Shown here piece by piece: positions 34,585-45,865 of a stretch of 64,000 nt of DNA (position 1 is the stretch's first letter; each line of letters starts with the position of its first letter). Under the pieces are notes generated by a model. That model made no database searches, was not told where the DNA came from, and saw nothing but the letters and a program-made list of their open reading frames with translations. The translations under genes and the position numbers were made by a program. The stretch is from assembly GCF_003086295.3 (NCBI RefSeq), contig NC_092046.1:107797363-107861362 (forward strand), read 5' to 3'. Source of the DNA: Arachis hypogaea (taxonomy: Eukaryota; Streptophyta; Magnoliopsida; Fabales; Fabaceae).

Positions 34585-36285
34585 TGGTGTTGTTGCCGGA
34601 CCAAACTTGGCACGGTTGTTACCGGAAACAAATGCGAAATTGTTGTTCGTTCATTCGTTCAATCCCCGGCAATGGTGCCAAAAACTTGGAGCTCTCAAAC
34701 GTGAATCACACTTTGTCACAATTCCGCACAACTAACCAGCAAGTGCACTGGGTCATCCAAGTAATAAACCTTACATGAGTAAGAGTCGATCCCACGGAGA
34801 TTGTCGGCTTGAAGCAAGCTATGGTCATCTTGTAAATCTCAGTCAGGCGGATTCAAATGGTTATGGAGTTTAAGGTGATGAAAATAAACATAAAATAAAG
34901 ATAGAGATACTTATGTAATTCATTGGTGGATTTCAGATAAGCATATGAAGATGCTTTGTTCCCCTTGAACCTCTGCTTTCCTATTGCCTTCTTCCAATCA
35001 TTCATACTCCTTTCCATGGTAAGCTTTATGTTGGGCATCACCGTTGTCAATGGCTACATCCCGTCATCTCAGTGAAAATGGTCCTGATGCTCTGTCACAA
35101 CATCGGCTAATCATCTGTCGGTTCTCGATCATGTCGGAATAGGATCCATTGATCCTTTTGCGTCTGTCACACGCCCCACAATCGCGAGTTTGAAGCTCAT
35201 CACAGTCATCCCTTCCCAGATCCTACTCAGAATACCACAGACAAGGTTTAGACTTTCCGGATCTCAGGAATGGCCGCCAATAATTCTAGCTTATACCACG
35301 AAGGTTCCAATCTTAGATTAGAAACCCAAGAGATACACACTCAATCGAAGGTAGAACGGAGGTGGTTGTCAGGCACACGTTCATAGGTGAGAATGATGAT
35401 GAGTGTCACGGATCATCACATTCATCAAGTTGAAGAACAAGTGATATCTTAGAGAAGAAGTATGCGTGAATTGAATAGAAAAACTGTAGTAATGCATTAA
35501 TTCATGAAGAACAGCAGAGCTCCACACCTTAATCTATGGTGTGTAGAAACTCCACCATTGAAAATACATAAGAACAAGGTCTAGGCATGGCCGTGAGGCC
35601 AGCCTCCATGATCTAAGAACTACACATCCAAAGATGAACAAAAGATAATTCAAAGATGAAAATACAATAGCAAAAGGTCCTATTTATAGAGAACTAGTAG
35701 CCTAGGGTTTACAGAAATCAGTAATTAATGCAGAAATCTTCTTCCGGGCCCACTTGTTGTGTGCTTGGGCTGAGCATTGAAGCATTTTCGTATAGAGACT
35801 TTTCTTGGAGTTAAACGCCAGCTTTTGTGCCAGTTTGGGCGTTTAACTCCAGCTTTTGTGCCAGTTTTGGAGTTAAACGCCAGAATTCTTAAGCTGACTT
35901 GGAACGCCTGTTTGGGCCATCAAATCTTGAGCAAAGTATGAACTATTATATATTGCTGAAAAGCCCAGGATGTCTACTTTTCAACGCAATTGAGAGCGCA
36001 CCAATTGGGCTTCTGTAGCTCCAGAAAATTCACTTTGAGTGCAGGGAGGTCAGAATCCAACAGCATCTGTAGTCATTTTTCAGCCTCTGAATCAGATTTT
36101 TGCTTAGGTCCCTCAATTTCAGCCAGAAAATACCTGAAATCACAGAAAAACACACAAACTCATAGTAAAGTCCAGAAGAGTGATTTTTATTTAAAAACTA
36201 ATAAAAATATAATAAAAACTAATTAAAATATACTAAAAACATACTAAAAACAATGCCTAAAAGTGTATAAATTATCCGCTCATCA
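34585..36285 (-). repeat. 5' LTR of element E with rearranged U5 end
   Basis: It is 1,701 bp, 59 longer than its partner. From 34689 to 36285 it follows the 3' LTR closely, but the terminal about 50 bp (normally GTGCACCA and GATCACAATTTC) are replaced by about 104 bp containing a second primer-site-like sequence. The U3 block, palindromes (35816-35905), TATA box (minus, near 35690) and hairpin TGGCC-GTGA-GGCCA (35588-35601) are normal. Confidence 0.85.
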
Positions 36286-36290
36286 GCGGA

Positions 36291-36726
36291 CAAGTCTTCT
36301 ACTTTGGCAAGGTTAGCCTTCCCTTATCTCATTTGTCATCTCTGTAATTCAGCTGGAATTGACATAGAGGAAGACATCCCCATCAATGAGGACAAGCCCA
36401 TCGCTAAGAAAAGGATGGAGCAAACAAGAGATCCCACTCATGGACAAGAGCATGAGGAAATTCCTCATCATGAAATTCTTGAGATACCTCAAGGGATGCA
36501 TTTTCCTCCACAAAACTATTGGGAGCAAATTAACACCTCCCTAGGAGAATTAAGTTCCAATATGGGACAACTAAGGGTGGAGCACCAAGAGCATTCCATC
36601 CTCCTTCATGAAATTAGGGAAGATCAAAGAGTCATGAGAGAGGAGCAACAAAGGCAAAGAAGATACATTGAGGAGCTCAAGCACTCCATAAGATCTTCAA
36701 GAGGAAGAACTAGCCGCCATCACTAA
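36291..36726 (+). pseudogene. ORF2 of element D, 3' part
   Basis: It continues in frame from 16832 after removal of E and one GCGGA copy. It encodes KSSTLARLAFPYLICHLCNS, an acidic linker, and a coiled-coil-like C-terminus (LLHEIREDQRVMREEQQRQ) ending RSSRGRTSRHH and TAA. Taken with 16117-16832 the original ORF2 was an uninterrupted frame of about 383 codons, disabled only by E. Confidence 0.88.
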
Positions 36727-37799
36727 GGTGGACCCATTCTTTAATCTCCTTGTTCTTTATTTTCTGTTTTTCGAATTTTTATGCTTTATGTTTATCTATG
36801 TTTGTGTCTTTATTACATGATCACTAGTGTCTAAGTGTCTTTGCCTTAAAGCTATGAATATGAATCCATCACCTTTCTTAAATGAAAAATGTTTTTAATT
36901 GCAAAAAGAAAAAGAAGTACATGAATTTCGAATTTTAAAACAGATTAATTATTTTGATGTGGTGGCAATACTTTTTGTTCTTCTGAATGAATGCTTGAAC
37001 AGTGCATATTTTTGAATTTGTTGTTTATGAATGTTAAAATTGTTGGCTCTTGAAAGAATGATGGAAAAGGAAAAATGTTATTGATGATCTGAAAAATCAT
37101 AAAAATGATTCTTGAAGCAAGAAAAAGCAGTGAATAGTAAAGCTTGCAGAAAAAAAATGGCAAAAAAATAAAAGAGAAAAAGAAAGAAAAAGAAAAGCAA
37201 GCAGAAAAAGCCAATAGCCCTTTAAACCAAAAGGCAAGGGTAAAATAAAAAGGATCCAAGGCTTTGAGCATCAGTGGATAGGAGGTCCCACAGGAATAAA
37301 ATCCTAGCCTAAGCGGCTAAACCAAGGTGTCCCTAACCATGTGCTTGTGGTGTGAAGGTGTCAAGTGAAAACTTGAGACTGAGCGGTTAAAGTCGTGTTT
37401 CAAAGCAAAAACAGTGTGCTTAAGAGCTCTGGACACCTCTAATTGGGGACTCTAGCAAAGCTAAGTCACAATCTGAAAACGTTCACCCAGTTATGTGTCT
37501 GTGGCATTTATGTATCCGGTGGTAATACTGGAAAACAAAGTGCAAAGGGCCACGGCCAAGACTCATAAAGTAGCTGTGTTCAAGAATCAACATACTGAAC
37601 TAGGAGAATTAATAATACTATCTGAATTCTGAGTTCCTATAGAAGCCAATCATTCTGAGCTTTAAAGGATAAAGTGAGATGCCAAAACTGTTCAGAAGCA
37701 AAACGCTAATAGCCCCGCTCATCTAATTAAGACTGATCTTCATAGATATTTTTGGAATTCATTGTATATTCTATTCTTTTTATCCTATTTGATTTTCAG
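36727..37799 (+). other. 3' noncoding region of element D
   Basis: 1.07 kb without a supported ORF. Blocks shared with element I: AACCATGTGCTTGTGGTGTG then GTGTCAAG and CTTGAGAC (37336-37380), a weaker second copy (CCAGTTATGTGTCTGTGGC, 37496-37514), and GAGATGCCAAAACTGTTCAG (37675-37694). Retention between distant families suggests function in the RNA. Confidence 0.7.
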
Positions 37800-37836
37800 T
37801 TGCTTAGGGACAAGCAACAATTTAAGTTTGGTGTTG
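37800..37836 (+). promoter_or_regulatory. 3' hairpin plus LTR-border tract, element D
   Basis: TTGCTTA-GGGA-CAAGCAA (37800-37817; loop-closing pair lost by G to A), then AATTTAAGTTTGGTGTTG to the LTR. Confidence 0.72.
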
Positions 37837-39458
37837 TGATGAGCGGATAATTTACACGCTTTTTGGCATTGTTTTTAGTATGTTTTTAGTATATTTTAGT
37901 TGGTTTTTATTATGAGTTTACTATGAGTTTGTATATTTTTCTATGATTTCAGGTATTTTCTGGCTGAAATTGAGGGACCTGAGCAAAAATCTGATTCAGA
38001 GGCTGAAAAGGATTGCAGATGCTATTAGATTCTGACCTCCCTTTACTCGAAGTGGATTTTCTGGAGCTACAGAAGCCCAATTGGCGGACTCTCAATTGCG
38101 TTAGAAAGAAGACATCCTGGGCTTTCCAGCAATATATAATAGTTCATACTTTGCCTAAGATTTGATGGCGCAAACCGGCGTTCAAAGTCAGCATAGAAAT
38201 TCTGACGTCAAAACGCCAGAACTGGCATAAAAGCTGGAGTTAAACGCCCAAACTGGCACAAAAGCTGGCATTTAACTCCAACAAAAGCCTCTACACGTGA
38301 AAGCTTCAATACTCAGCCCAAGCACACACCAAGTAGGCCCGGAAGTGGATTCTGCATTATTTACTCATTTCTGTAAACCCTAGGTTACTAGTTTTCTACA
38401 AATAGGACCTTTTGCTATTGTATTTTACACACTTGATCATACTTTTCATCTGGGAACTTGTATGTTCACGCTTTGAGAGGCTGGCCTTTCGGCCATGCCT
38501 AGACCTTTTGTTCTTATGTATTTTCAACGGTAGAGTTTCTACACACCATAGATTAAGGTGTGGAGCTCCGCTGTTCCTCATGAATTAATGCAAAGTACTA
38601 TTGTTTTTCTATTCAATTCAAGCTTATTCTTATTCCAAGATATTCATTCGTTCTTCAACTCGATGAATGTGATGATCTGTGACACTCATCATCATTCTCA
38701 CCTATGAACGCGTGCCTGACAACCACTTCCGTTCTACAATGCAAACAAGCTTGAATGTGTATCTCTTGGGTTTCTAATCTAAGATTAGAACCTTCGTGGT
38801 ATAGGCTAGAATTATTGGGGGCTATTCCTGAGATCCGAAAATTCTAAACCTTGTCTGTGGTATTCCGAGTAGGATCTGGGAAGGGATGACTGTGACGAGC
38901 TTCAAACTCGCGAGTGTTGGGCATAGTGACAGATGCAAATGGATCAATGGATCCTATTCCAACATGATCGAGAACCGACAGATGATTAGCCGTGCGGTGA
39001 CAGCGCATTTGGAACATTTTCACTGAGAGGACGGGATGTAGCCATTGACAACGGTGATGCCCAACATACAGCTTACCATGGAAAAGAGTATGAATGATTG
39101 GAAGAAGGCAATAGGAAAGCAGAGGTTCAGAAGGAACAAAGCATCTTCATACACTTATCTGAAATTCTCACCAATGAATTACATAAGTATCTCTATCTTT
39201 ATTTTATGTTTTATTCATCTTTTAATTATCAAATTCTCTATAACCATTTGAATCCGCCTGACTGAGATTTACAAGATGACCATAGCTTGCTTCAAGCTGA
39301 CAGTCTCCGTGGGATCGATCCTTACTCACGTAAGGTTTATTACTTGGACGACCCAGTGCACTTGCTGGTAAGTTGTGCGGAGTTGTGATAAAGAGTTGAG
39401 ATTACAATTGTGCGTACCAAGTTGTTGGCACCATTGATGATCACAATTTCGTGCACCA
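37837..39458 (+). repeat. 3' LTR of element D
   Basis: It is 1,622 bp, TGATGAGCGGATAATTTACA to TTTCGTGCACCA, followed by target copy CTAAG. It lacks about 37 bp near position 37915 (from the ATTATG repeat) compared with the 5' LTR. Palindromes lie at 38175-38282 and the hairpin TGGCC-TTTC-GGCCA near 38483-38496. Confidence 0.95.
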
Positions 39459-39463
39459 CTAAG

Positions 39464-39946
39464 CCACCATCCAAACCACAAATTGAGTGGGTAATCATCT
39501 CATCCTTTAATTTCCTTGGCCCATATCAATATGCATTGTTAGAAACGGATGGTCAACTTAGAACTATTTGTGGGTTAGAAAGTAGAAAAGAGTTGGATGT
39601 TGGTTGGCAACAAGAATCAAGGTACATAGTGGGTAGAAAATCAAATTTTAGGATTCAAAGGTGGAGTGGAATTCAAGTCAATGGAATTAGGATGATGAGA
39701 AGGAGTTACAAAGAGAATTCAATAAGTTTGTCATCCTATTGGAAGCATGAAAATCAAGAATAAGGGGGGTTGACAAACAAAGTATGGGACCCCGGAATAT
39801 ACATGGACTACCATCAACTTTGGGGTCTTGTTACTTGCTCGAACTTTCTTGAAGGCTTTATGCGCCTAATTTGGGATCCCTGTGGTCGTTGGAAATGCAA
39901 ACATTGGTGGAGATTCAAGGATGAATTCAAGCATAAGCCACCATAG
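39464..39946 (+). pseudogene. ORF1 of element A, 3' part, unknown function
   Basis: It resumes in frame after D: PPSKPQIEWV, then ALLETDGQLRTICGLESRKE, matching LLETDGQLRALCGFKSKRE in F, and after an in-frame TAA (39761-39763) VWDPGIYMDYHQ and RLIWDPCGRWKCKHWWRF ending FKHKPP. The Trp-rich C-terminus is the best conserved part between A and F. No known domain is recognised. Confidence 0.75.
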
Positions 39947-39961
39947 TAAGGACCCCATCAA

Positions 39962-40019
39962 AAGTCCAACTTAAGGACAATAAATAAAAGTGCTAGGTAG
40001 AAGACACCCCACCATGGTA
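39962..40019 (+). promoter_or_regulatory. Post-ORF1 hairpin module, element A (decayed)
   Basis: GTCC-AACTTAA-GGAC (39964-39978), then AAAAGTGCTA, then GGTAGA-AGACAC-CCCACC, in which two G-to-A changes have broken the second stem seen intact in F. Confidence 0.65.
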
Positions 40020-40271
40020 AACTCTTTCCACTCTCTTATAGCTTTGATTAATATATGATTGAGTTACCATTATAGGTAGTTTTTCTCTTCATATAGGATT
40101 GTTTTAATGATTTGGTTATTAGTTGCTTGCCATGCAAGTTTTGCTTGTTTAGTAGTTGGTAAAGTTTCAAAAGTCAAAAAGATTTTTGTAATTTTACATT
40201 TTTGATCAGTTCTGAGCTGTAGGTACTGTTAGGGAGATTTTTCTTAGCTGTTTTAATATTTCAAAAAAAAG

Positions 40272-40640
40272 GGGCGCGCGTGCGCGCACTAGATGCGTAC
40301 GCGTCCATAGGCCACTCGCAGCTCCTGGTACATTTTCCAGAGATTTATGCGCGCCTTGAGCCAACACTGAGCCCCAGGCCTGACCCGACTTGCGCGCGCG
40401 CGCACTTGGCGCGTACGGGCCCTTACGCTGTTTTGCGAATCGACGCGTGAGCGCACCTGGCGCGTCCGCGTCGCTCGCACCACCTGCATACCTGGTACAT
40501 TTTCCCGAGAGTTAGGCCTGCATTGTGCGAACATTGGGCCTAAGGCACAAACCAACCCGTGCATATGCGCACCTGGCGCGTACGCGTCCCTCTGCCAAAC
40601 TGCGCATCGGCGCGTAAGCGTGTATGACGCGTCCGCGTCG
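40272..40640 (+). repeat. GCGCGTACGCGTCC-type palindrome array, element A
   Basis: CG-rich motifs such as GCGTACGCGTCC, GCGCGTGCGCGCAC, TGGCGCGTACGCGTCC and TGACGCGTCCGCGTCG are spaced 30-60 bp. They lie between ORF1 and the former ORF2 position. Shorter relatives (CACGCATGTGCACTGTACGTG) are in U3 at 43364-43390. The motif differs from that of F, although the elements are related. Confidence 0.82.
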
Positions 40641-41216
40641 GTAAAAAAAAAGTTTTTTTCTCATCTTCCATTTTCTTTTGTCCATTGAATTCACATACTT
40701 TTATTCTTTACATTTTGTTTTTGTTTTTATATCTTGGTTTTACTTTATTTTTTTTCGAGTTTCTTATTTTAATAATGGTGTTGAATTCTCTTACTCAATT
40801 GTTGAGACTCTCTTGTATTGTTTTGGTGCTTCGTGACTTGTTTAACATTAATGGTCATATTTGTTCCACACACAAGATTAGTGCTTTAGTCCTTCCTCAT
40901 TCATTATTCTTTGTTTTTGTGCCTCATTATCATTGAGTTAGGATGGGACCAATTGCTTTCATGCTTATCACTAATCTTGTTTCTGTCAATTCTTATTTGA
41001 ACTTGATGCTCAATATGCTCTTCATGCTTTGACTTTACTCTTGCATCAAGTTTAATAATATGCCTTAGCTTACATTATTTTCTCCCTTACATGTTGTAGC
41101 TACCATATAGTAGAGAACTTTACTCTTGTTTGGCATTAGCCCCAGCCTACATTCTATTTGCTTTGATATCTTTGTTGTAGGCTTAATTTTCTTTCTTTTT
41201 CTCTCCTTTTAGGTTG
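40641..41216 (+). other. Noncoding A/T-rich spacer of element A
   Basis: No supported gene. A short frame at 40685-40936 is composition-driven. This corresponds to the region upstream of ORF2 in F. Confidence 0.5.
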
Positions 41217-41371
41217 GCCACAAAGAAGGGAGAAAGGAAAAGCTTTTAAATGGGGCAACAAATAAGTCATCCGCACAACCTTTTGAAGAAACTCATCAGT
41301 TGTAGCAACCCGTCCACATTGCTCTTCTTTGCATGCACCGAGGACGGTCCAATCTTCAAGTGTTGGGAGGT
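41217..41371 (+). pseudogene. Vestige of ORF2 with central hairpin-tract, element A
   Basis: GCCACAAAGAAGGGAGAAAGG (from 41219) reads ATKKGERK, like the basic start of ORF2, then hits stops within a few codons. Only about 100 bp later comes ACCG-AGGA-CGGT (41337-41348) and AAGTGTTGGGAGGT (41358-41371), the central cassette that in F directly follows the ORF2 stop. So nearly the whole of ORF2 was lost while its flanks remain. The ORF2 reading is weak; the cassette match is firmer. Confidence 0.55.
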
Positions 41372-42886
41372 CGTCCGACCGATCTCCATGGGTAACAATT
41401 CCTTTCTCAACACCAATTCTTGATCTTCTTTGTTAGTTAGTTGTTGCATTACATGTTAGATTGCATGCTAGTTAGAATTTGTACATATTTTGCCACTTCT
41501 TTTTATGATTAGGACTACTTGGTTAGGGTGATGATTTCTTTTCCAAGAACCTGTTTTTAAGGCACCGTACCAATTTGAAAACTTTTTGTTGAACTTGCTT
41601 GAAAGAATATATTTTGGAACACGGTTTTTGAGCTAAGAACACAAGCTAGTGAGATTTGAGCCTAATTGTGTGGTTACATCTTATAACCACTTATTTTCCC
41701 TTTTTGTGTGCATTATTCTCTTTCTATGATTGCAATCCTTGATTTGTTTGATTCTTTATGTCCATTATTTTGTGTAGACATGCATTTATATGATTGAGGA
41801 CATCATTTCATGTAGCTCACTTACCCAAATAGCCTACCTTTTATCATCCATTGTTAGCAACTTTGAGCCTACGCTTAACCCATTTGTTCATAATTTTAGC
41901 ACATTACAAGCCTTAAAGCAAAAAACAATAAATGTTCTTAATTTGGATCTTTGATTAGCTTAGGCTAGTGTGAGTGTGTATCATTCAAATGTGGAAAAAC
42001 TTGGGACATTGGTTGAGAAAAGGGTAGTTTTGTGTTTTTGTTGTAAATATCGAGAATTGGGTACATGCTCATGTGTTAATTAAATGTAAAACCATATGCA
42101 TTGATACTCTTGTATATACTTTATTGCAAAAAGAAAAAAAATGAGAAAATAAAAAAAATAAAAATATATGTAGATATCAAAAGAAAAAGAAAAAAAAAAT
42201 AGAAAGAAAAGAAAAAGAAAAGAAAAGTAATAAAAAGGGGACAAAATGCCCCAAGTGAAACTCAATAATAATCAATGTATATGTGTTGTGATCAAGGAAA
42301 AAAATGCATGAGTATGTGAAAAAGTGAAGAATGGATAGTTAGGTTTGTTTAGAATTGTATAGGTTGCTATATGGGTTAGGTGGGAAGTTTAAGGTAATCA
42401 AATATTCAAATTTCAAGTCCACTCGACCAAATATGCATCCTTACCTTGACCCTAGCCCCATTACAACCTATGAAAAGTCCTCATGATAGTTGTATGCATG
42501 CATGAAATAAATGTTGATTGTTAGATAAAAACAAATCTTGGAAAGCATGATTAGGGGAGGATTGAGAGAATCGACCCTATACACTTGAGCGACTAGAGTG
42601 CAAACACTTCCGGTGAGGGTTCGATGCTCAATTCCTTGTTCCCGGCTTTCATAAGCTTTCTTCTTGCAAGTCTACTTGAACTTCATCTTGATATTTGAAT
42701 TGGTAGGATTCATGAATCATTATAGGATCTTGGCCCTACTTGTGCATGTATGTCTTGGAGATTGATTTATTTTTAACCAAGTAGGTAGAATTATTTTGCA
42801 TTTAGTTGCATTCATATAGATAGATGCATTTAGGTCATTTACATTGAATAAATGTTCATACACCTTCTCTTATGCTTCTTGGCTTA
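41372..42886 (+). other. 3' noncoding region of element A
   Basis: 1.5 kb without a supported ORF. It contains an A-rich stretch (42125-42240) and blocks shared with F: TAGCCCCATTACAACC (near 42463), GAGCGACTAGAGTGCAAACAC (near 42588) and GGTGAGGGTTCGAT (near 42612). Confidence 0.65.
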
Positions 42887-42922
42887 GCATGAGGACATGC
42901 AATTGTTTAAGTGTGGGGAGGT
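42887..42922 (+). promoter_or_regulatory. 3' hairpin plus polypurine tract, element A
   Basis: GCATG-AGGA-CATGC (42887-42900), then AATTGTTT and AAGTGTGGGGAGGT (42909-42922) adjoining the LTR. The tract is identical to that of F. Confidence 0.8.
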
Positions 42923-44474
42923 TGATAAACCCTATTTTTAGGGTTTATCTTGTGTTAAATTTAAAGGGTTTTGTCAACTTTTCTCCCATGTATCCAATGA
43001 AATAGCATGGTTTTGTAAATTCTCCTTTAATTATGCTTAAGTGGGAAAACATGCTTTTTAGGACTTAAAATAGCTAAAGTTAATTCACCTTAATTCTATT
43101 AAATGCCTTGATATGTTTTTTAAGTGATTTCAGATTTAGGAGGCAAAGATTGGATTGAGGGAATGAAGAAAAAGCATGTAGAAATGGAGAACTCATGAAG
43201 AAATGAAGGAATTGCAAAAGCTGTCAAGCCGACCTCTTCGCACTTAATCGACCATAACTTGAGCTACAGAGGTCCAAATGATGCGGTTCTAGTTCCGTTG
43301 GAAAGCTAACATCGGGGGCTTCAAAATGATATAAGATTTTCTATAGTTGCATCGTGTTTAGGGGCACGCATGTGCACTGTACGTGTATGCGCTGATGGTT
43401 GCACATGATTCACTTAATGCAACTCGTGGCCAGCGATTTTAGAAGCCTTGTGGGCCCAATCCAACTCATTTTTTATGCAATTTAAGCCAAGGATTGAAAG
43501 AAAATTAACATACTTTTGATCATTAATCATAGTTTAAGTTTTAGAAGTAGTTAGAGTTAGTTTCTAGAGAGAGAAGCTCTCACTTCTCTCTAGAATTAGG
43601 ATTAGGTTTTAGATCTAGATCTACTTCTTCTCCTCTTCTAATTTTCCTTTTTCTTCCCTAATTGCTCTCTTGTAGTTGTAGAATTCTTCTTCTCTTGTAA
43701 TTCCTTTGTATTGTTAGTTGTAGTTTATGAACTTTCTTTTGTAGATCTACATTTCTTCTTCAATGTAATTGGTAAGTTCTTTGTTGTTTCATAATTGTTT
43801 TGCCTTTCTATTGTTAATCTCTTGCTTTTGTAGTTGTAGATTTCTTTAATTCTTGCAATTAATAATGTTTGCCTTTATTACCTTCTATGTGTTTGTTAAA
43901 ATGCTTCTTTTAGTTATGAGTTAGATTTTGTTCCTCTTGGCTTTGGTAGAGTAATTAGTGACTATTGAATTATCTAATTCCTTTGTTGCTTGACAATTAG
44001 AAGTTGCTAATTGATTTGGATACCATTAAAGCTAGTCTTTCCCTTGGGAGTTGGCTAGGACTTATGGAATCAAGTTAATTCATCCACTTGACTTTTCTCC
44101 ATGGTTAGAGGTTAACTAGGTGGTAGCAATGGACAATTCTCATCACAATTGAGGAGGATAATGAGGATAGGACTTCCAATTCTCATAACCTTGCCAAGAG
44201 CTTTCATAGTTGTTAGTTTATTTCATTTTCCATTTATATTTCTTGTCTAATATCCCAAAAACCCCAAACATACTTCATAACCAATAACAAGAGCACTTTG
44301 TTGCAATTCTTAGGGAGAACGACCCGAGGTTTGAATACTTCCGTTATTATCTTAGGGGTTTGTTATTTGTGACAACCAAATGTTTGCATGAAATAATTAT
44401 TTGTTGGTTTAGAAACTATACTTGCAACGAGAATTCATTTGTGAATTCTAAACCACACAAAAATCCAATCATCA
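42923..44474 (+). repeat. 3' LTR of element A
   Basis: It is 1,552 bp, TGATAAACCCTATTTTTAGG to AATCCAATCATCA. It includes a U3 block (43220-43350) with TTGAGCTACAGAGGTCC and CGTTGGAAAGCTAAC, similar to the U3 block of D, J and I. It preserves the sequence that B interrupted in the 5' LTR. Confidence 0.92.
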
Positions 44475-45688
44475 GTACGCACAAGAGCCAAAATAGCAAA
44501 GTGTGTGTACGCACAGGACCCTGCACGTGGTTTCATTAATAAAACACATGCTGCGCGATTTTGGGGGCCTTTGGCCCTGTTTTGGAAGCTCCAATGCTGA
44601 TTGGGAAGTGCTATATCAAGGGGGATTGAAGTCATGTGAAGGCATTAGAGTAGAAGGCCACATTTTTACATTTTTAGCATAGTTAATTAGGAGTAGGAGT
44701 AGGAGTAGAGTAGATTGCTCTCCTAGTGTTTATCAATGTCCATTGTAGCATTTTATAGCAAGCTTAATTTTGGATTTTGATCATCTTTAATTGTAAGTAC
44801 TCTTTAATTTCTCTTTAATTACATTGTCTTTATTTTCAATTTCCTTTGGTTCAAGTTACTTTGTTCATATTTGCAATTTTGTGTTTCTTGAAGTTTTGAT
44901 CAATGAATTTTACGTTTCATGCTTCTTTTATGCTTGATTACTTTTCTATATTTGATTTTGTTGATAGTTGGTTATAGTTTCCCATTTGCGATTCCCATGT
45001 TTTACTTTTATGCACACAAGGTGTTTGTGAAAATGCCAACCTTAGAATTTGAGTAGATTTTCACACCTTGGCTTGGGAATTGAGTTCCTAGGATACTAGA
45101 GTCATAATGTCCGATATTTAGTGGTAATTCTTGGGGAGTTAGTTGACTCTTGTTTCCATTAAAGCTAGCCTTTTATCAACTAGTTTAGTAAGTTGGTTAG
45201 GACTTATGGATTAAGGTCAATTATGCTTGCTTGACTTACTCCTCGATGTTTGGGGTTAACTAAGCAAGATTAACTCATGATAATTACCATAGTTGTGGTT
45301 ATGGCAATGATAGGATTCCGCGGATCCTCATTCCCAAGTCAAGGCTCTTTCTTGCATTTATAGCATTTTCACTATTTTTGACCTCATCTCTTTACTTGCA
45401 TTAATTACAATTTTGATCATTCCTTAGTTCTTTTGTTTCTTAAGTTCCTTTAATATTTTGTTCTTTGATTGTAAAACCCTTTTTTTTTGCCCTCACAACT
45501 GAAAGAGTAACATTCCAATTGCATTCTTAGGGAGGAACGACCTGGGAGCTAAATACTCTTGGTTTATATTTGTTTTGTATTGTGTAACATTTGATTGATG
45601 GTCAATTTGTTGGGTTAGGACTATACTTACAACGCCAATTCCATTTTGATAATCAAATTCCTAACCCATGCTTTTGCTCATCTTATCA
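44475..45688 (+). repeat. Element N: LTR 3' part, interrupted by A
   Basis: The stretch has LTR character: GTACGCACAAGAG and GTGTGTACGCACAG (U3-like palindromes), then a normal LTR tail with GGAACGACCTGGGAGCTAAA and GGACTATACTTACAACG, ending ATCTTATCA at 45688. The tail resembles the LTR ends of A. The beginning of this LTR lies on the other side of A, outside the window. CTCCT (45689-45693) is the likely target duplication. Whether it is a solo LTR or part of a full element cannot be told here. Confidence 0.72.
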
Positions 45689-45693
45689 CTCCT

Positions 45694-45865
45694 TAATTTT
45701 AGCCGGAAAATACCTAAAATTGTACAAAAATGCACAAACTCATAGTAGAATCCAAAAATGTGAATTTATCACTAAAACCTATAAAAACTTATTAAAAACT
45801 AAACAAAACATGCTAAAAACTATTTGAAAATGATGCCAAAAAGCATATAAAATATCCGCTCATCA
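45694..45865 (-). repeat. Element P: LTR start, interrupted by N
   Basis: On the minus strand it starts TGATGAGCGGATATTTTATA (45865) and follows the first about 170 bp of the D/J-type LTR (GGTATTTTCCGGCTAAAATT) until N intervenes at 45688. It is inserted in the gag of element I; CATAT (45866-45870) would be the target copy. Confidence 0.8.

Larger units (their letters stand above)
16833..36285 (-). mobile_element. Element E: non-autonomous LTR retrotransposon, complete but split by F
   Basis: Target duplication GCGGA is at 16828-16832 and 36286-36290, inside ORF2 of D. On the minus strand: 5' LTR (36285-34585), primer site, shortened leader, gag lacking its N-terminus, post-gag hairpins (split off by F), palindromic spacer, ORF2, 3' noncoding region, 3' LTR (18474-16833). 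Without F it is about 9.4 kb. It lacks pol. Confidence 0.95.
9806..39458 (+). mobile_element. Element D: non-autonomous LTR retrotransposon, complete but split by E
   Basis: Target duplication CTAAG is present at 9801-9805 and 39459-39463. D contains a 5' LTR, primer site, leader, gag-protease ORF, spacer with TATA box and hairpin, ORF2, 3' noncoding region and 3' LTR; without E it is about 10.2 kb. No RT, RNase H or integrase is seen. E entered ORF2 with duplication GCGGA. D landed in ORF1 of A. Confidence 0.95.
8275..44474 (+). mobile_element. Element A: LTR retrotransposon without gag or pol, split by D
   Basis: A consists of a 5' LTR remnant (8275-8430), a decayed primer site, ORF1 (split by D), a post-ORF1 hairpin module, a palindromic GC-rich array, a lost ORF2, 3' noncoding DNA and a full 3' LTR (42923-44474). 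D is inserted at CTAAG within ORF1. A is related to F in ORF1, noncoding modules and LTR end. A itself lies in the LTR of N; GTACG (44475-44479) is the expected right target duplication, the left one being outside the window. Confidence 0.85.

Noticed and set aside
42080..42265. Phe/Ser-rich minus-strand frame
   Set aside because: Arises from an A-rich low-complexity tract in the 3' noncoding region of A.
44475..45688. Treating this stretch as unique host DNA between elements
   Set aside because: Its tail has the LTR-end features shared with A, and it ends at a junction within a recognisable LTR start of P.
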